Positions 63,090 to 64,000 of a stretch of 64,000 nucleotides of DNA are shown here, in pieces (position 1 is the first letter of the stretch; each line of letters begins with the position of its first letter). A model generated the notes under the pieces. That model did no database searches. It was not told the origin of the DNA and saw nothing but the letters and a program-made list of their open reading frames with translations. The position numbers and the translations under genes were made by a program. Location: contig NZ_CP133089.1 of the NCBI RefSeq assembly GCF_030908405.1, positions 2,232,001 through 2,296,000 on the forward strand. The letters are read 5' to 3'. Source of the DNA: Aminobacterium sp. MB27-C1. Lineage in GTDB: Bacteria; Synergistota; Synergistia; Synergistales; Aminobacteriaceae.

Positions 63090-64000
63090 ATGTATTGCTA
63101 CCAGTGTGAACAGACTGCGAAAGGGACGGGTTGCACGGCTTTTGGTGTTTGTGGCAAATCTCCAGAGGTTTCCGATCTTCAAGATCTTCTCATCCATATA
63201 ACAAAAGGTATTTCCATGTACGCCAGTAAGGCGCGAGAAATGGGAACTATTGATCGCAATATAGATGTGTTTGTTATAAAGGCTCTTTTTACAACGATTA
63301 CGAATGTCAACTTTGATGAAGAACGTATGGAAAAAATGCTTAAAGAAGCAGCTTCCATGAAAGAAAAAGCGAGAGATTTATATGAGCAGGCTTGTGTGAA
63401 ATCAGGGAAAAAACCTGAGGAACTTAAAGGGCCAGCCTCTTATATGCTTCCCGATAGTCGAGATGAAATGATTCGTGATGGTGAAAAAGTGACACCTGAA
63501 GCTTGGGCTGCAAAATATGGTGAGGTTATGCAGGGTCTTCGGGATCTTATACTTTTCGGGCTAAAGGGAAGTGCTGCCTATACAGATCATGCTCATGTTT
63601 TAGGATACGATGATGACGATATTTACGGATTTTTTCACGACTTTCTGACATACCTGAGCGACGAAACTTTTACAGTAGATGATTTGGTTGCGAGAGCTCT
63701 TGATGCAGGAAGATGGAATATTTCGGTTATGGAGCTTCTCGATAGAGCCAATACATCTCGTTATGGACATCCCGAACCAACAAAAGTACGTGTCACTCCT
63801 CTTAAGGGAAAAGCTATTGTGGTTTCTGGGCACGATCTTCGTGACCTTGAGCTTTTGCTGAAGCAGACAGAAGGAAAGGGTATCAATATCTATACTCATG
63901 GCGAAATGCTGCCCTGTCTTGCCTATCCAGAATTGAAAAAATATAAGCATCTTGTTGGGAATTATGGAGGTGCGTGGCAAGATCAGCGAGAAGAGTTTGA
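63090..64000 (+). CDS. hcp: hydroxylamine reductase/hybrid cluster protein, C-terminal part cut by window
   Basis: The first 303 residues of a prismane protein, open to the right edge. The N-terminal cluster motif is YCYQCEQTAKGTGCTAFGVCGK. Further landmarks are HAHVLGYDDDDIYGF near residue 170 and SGHDLRDLELLLKQ near 250, with GEMLPCLAYPELKKY holding later hybrid-cluster ligands. Hcp reduces nitric oxide or hydroxylamine and protects anaerobes from nitrosative stress. ATG follows GAGGAGGG by 9 bases. It is third in the Rrf2-ferredoxin-hcp operon. Confidence 0.95.
   Translation, partial: MYCYQCEQTAKGTGCTAFGVCGKSPEVSDLQDLLIHITKGISMYASKAREMGTIDRNIDVFVIKALFTTITNVNFDEERMEKMLKEAASMKEKARDLYEQACVKSGKKPEELKGPASYMLPDSRDEMIRDGEKVTPEAWAAKYGEVMQGLRDLILFGLKGSAAYTDHAHVLGYDDDDIYGFFHDFLTYLSDETFTVDDLVARALDAGRWNISVMELLDRANTSRYGHPEPTKVRVTPLKGKAIVVSGHDLRDLELLLKQTEGKGINIYTHGEMLPCLAYPELKKYKHLVGNYGGAWQDQREEF

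Overview
The window is a gene-dense chromosomal segment of about 40% G+C from a strictly anaerobic, amino-acid- and peptide-fermenting bacterium. The best guess is Synergistota (an Aminobacterium-like lineage). That placement rests on gene content: isoaspartyl dipeptidase, creatininase-family and M28/M20 hydrolases, paired AbgT transporters, hybrid-cluster protein, and two ferredoxin-ATPases with NifX/orange-protein-like partners. A 16S or marker-gene search would be needed to confirm it. Shine-Dalgarno sites are strong, sigma-70 promoters are canonical, and terminators are clear hairpins. No tRNA, rRNA, CRISPR array, insertion sequence or prophage was seen.

Layout. 1-7.8 kb: a partial Na/Pi symporter with PhoU tail, an inositol-phosphatase-type enzyme, a lone Tn554-TnpC/DUF6262-like small protein, a proX-proV-proW betaine-type ABC transporter, and a Ski2-like helicase. 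7.8-13.6 kb (minus): one compact operon of MOSC protein, PAS-GGDEF-EAL protein, ODP-type diiron/beta-lactamase-fold protein, soluble chemoreceptor and HD-GYP protein. This looks like an oxygen-sensing unit tied to chemotaxis and c-di-GMP. 13.7-19.4 kb: thioesterase, 3-hydroxyisobutyrate-dehydrogenase-like enzyme, class I aldolase with polysaccharide deacetylase and polyprenol-kinase-like protein, PHP phosphoesterase, GntR regulator. 19.5-29.2 kb: a peptide-scavenging island (iadA, small membrane protein plus sodium symporter, creatininase-like amidohydrolase, M28 peptidase, two nearly identical AbgT transporters). 29.2-31.6 kb: response regulator, Zn alcohol dehydrogenase, a 15-codon remnant that looks like the start of methylglyoxal synthase, and a CGGC protein. 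31.7-35.8 kb: a Fur regulator divergent from a Fur-box-controlled DUF5320/NifX/ferredoxin-ATPase/Mrp operon.

35.9-41.8 kb (minus): a lysine/diaminopimelate operon (asd-dapA-dapB-dapH-lysC-class III aminotransferase) behind a strong promoter and a T-box leader. 41.8-47 kb: panC, a YitT protein, a secreted unknown, and an M20 amidohydrolase with a membrane transporter. 47-53.6 kb: the replication-origin region, dnaA-dnaN-recF-mnmG-dciA, with DnaA boxes on both sides of dnaA. 53.6-64 kb: DHH phosphoesterase, MFS transporter, an SPFH/zinc-ribbon membrane trio, a cysteine-desulfurase-like enzyme, a CHASE4-PAS-GGDEF sensor, and an Rrf2-ferredoxin-hybrid-cluster-protein operon cut by the window edge.

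Two signals stand out. First, three genes (proW, the HD-GYP gene and recF) have no ATG/GTG/TTG where family N-termini require one, yet each has an ATA at that exact codon behind a Shine-Dalgarno or a stop-codon overlap, suggesting recurrent AUA initiation. Second, the ODP/chemoreceptor/c-di-GMP operon and the Fur-controlled ORP/Mrp-like operon are both coherent multi-gene systems with no assigned role here.
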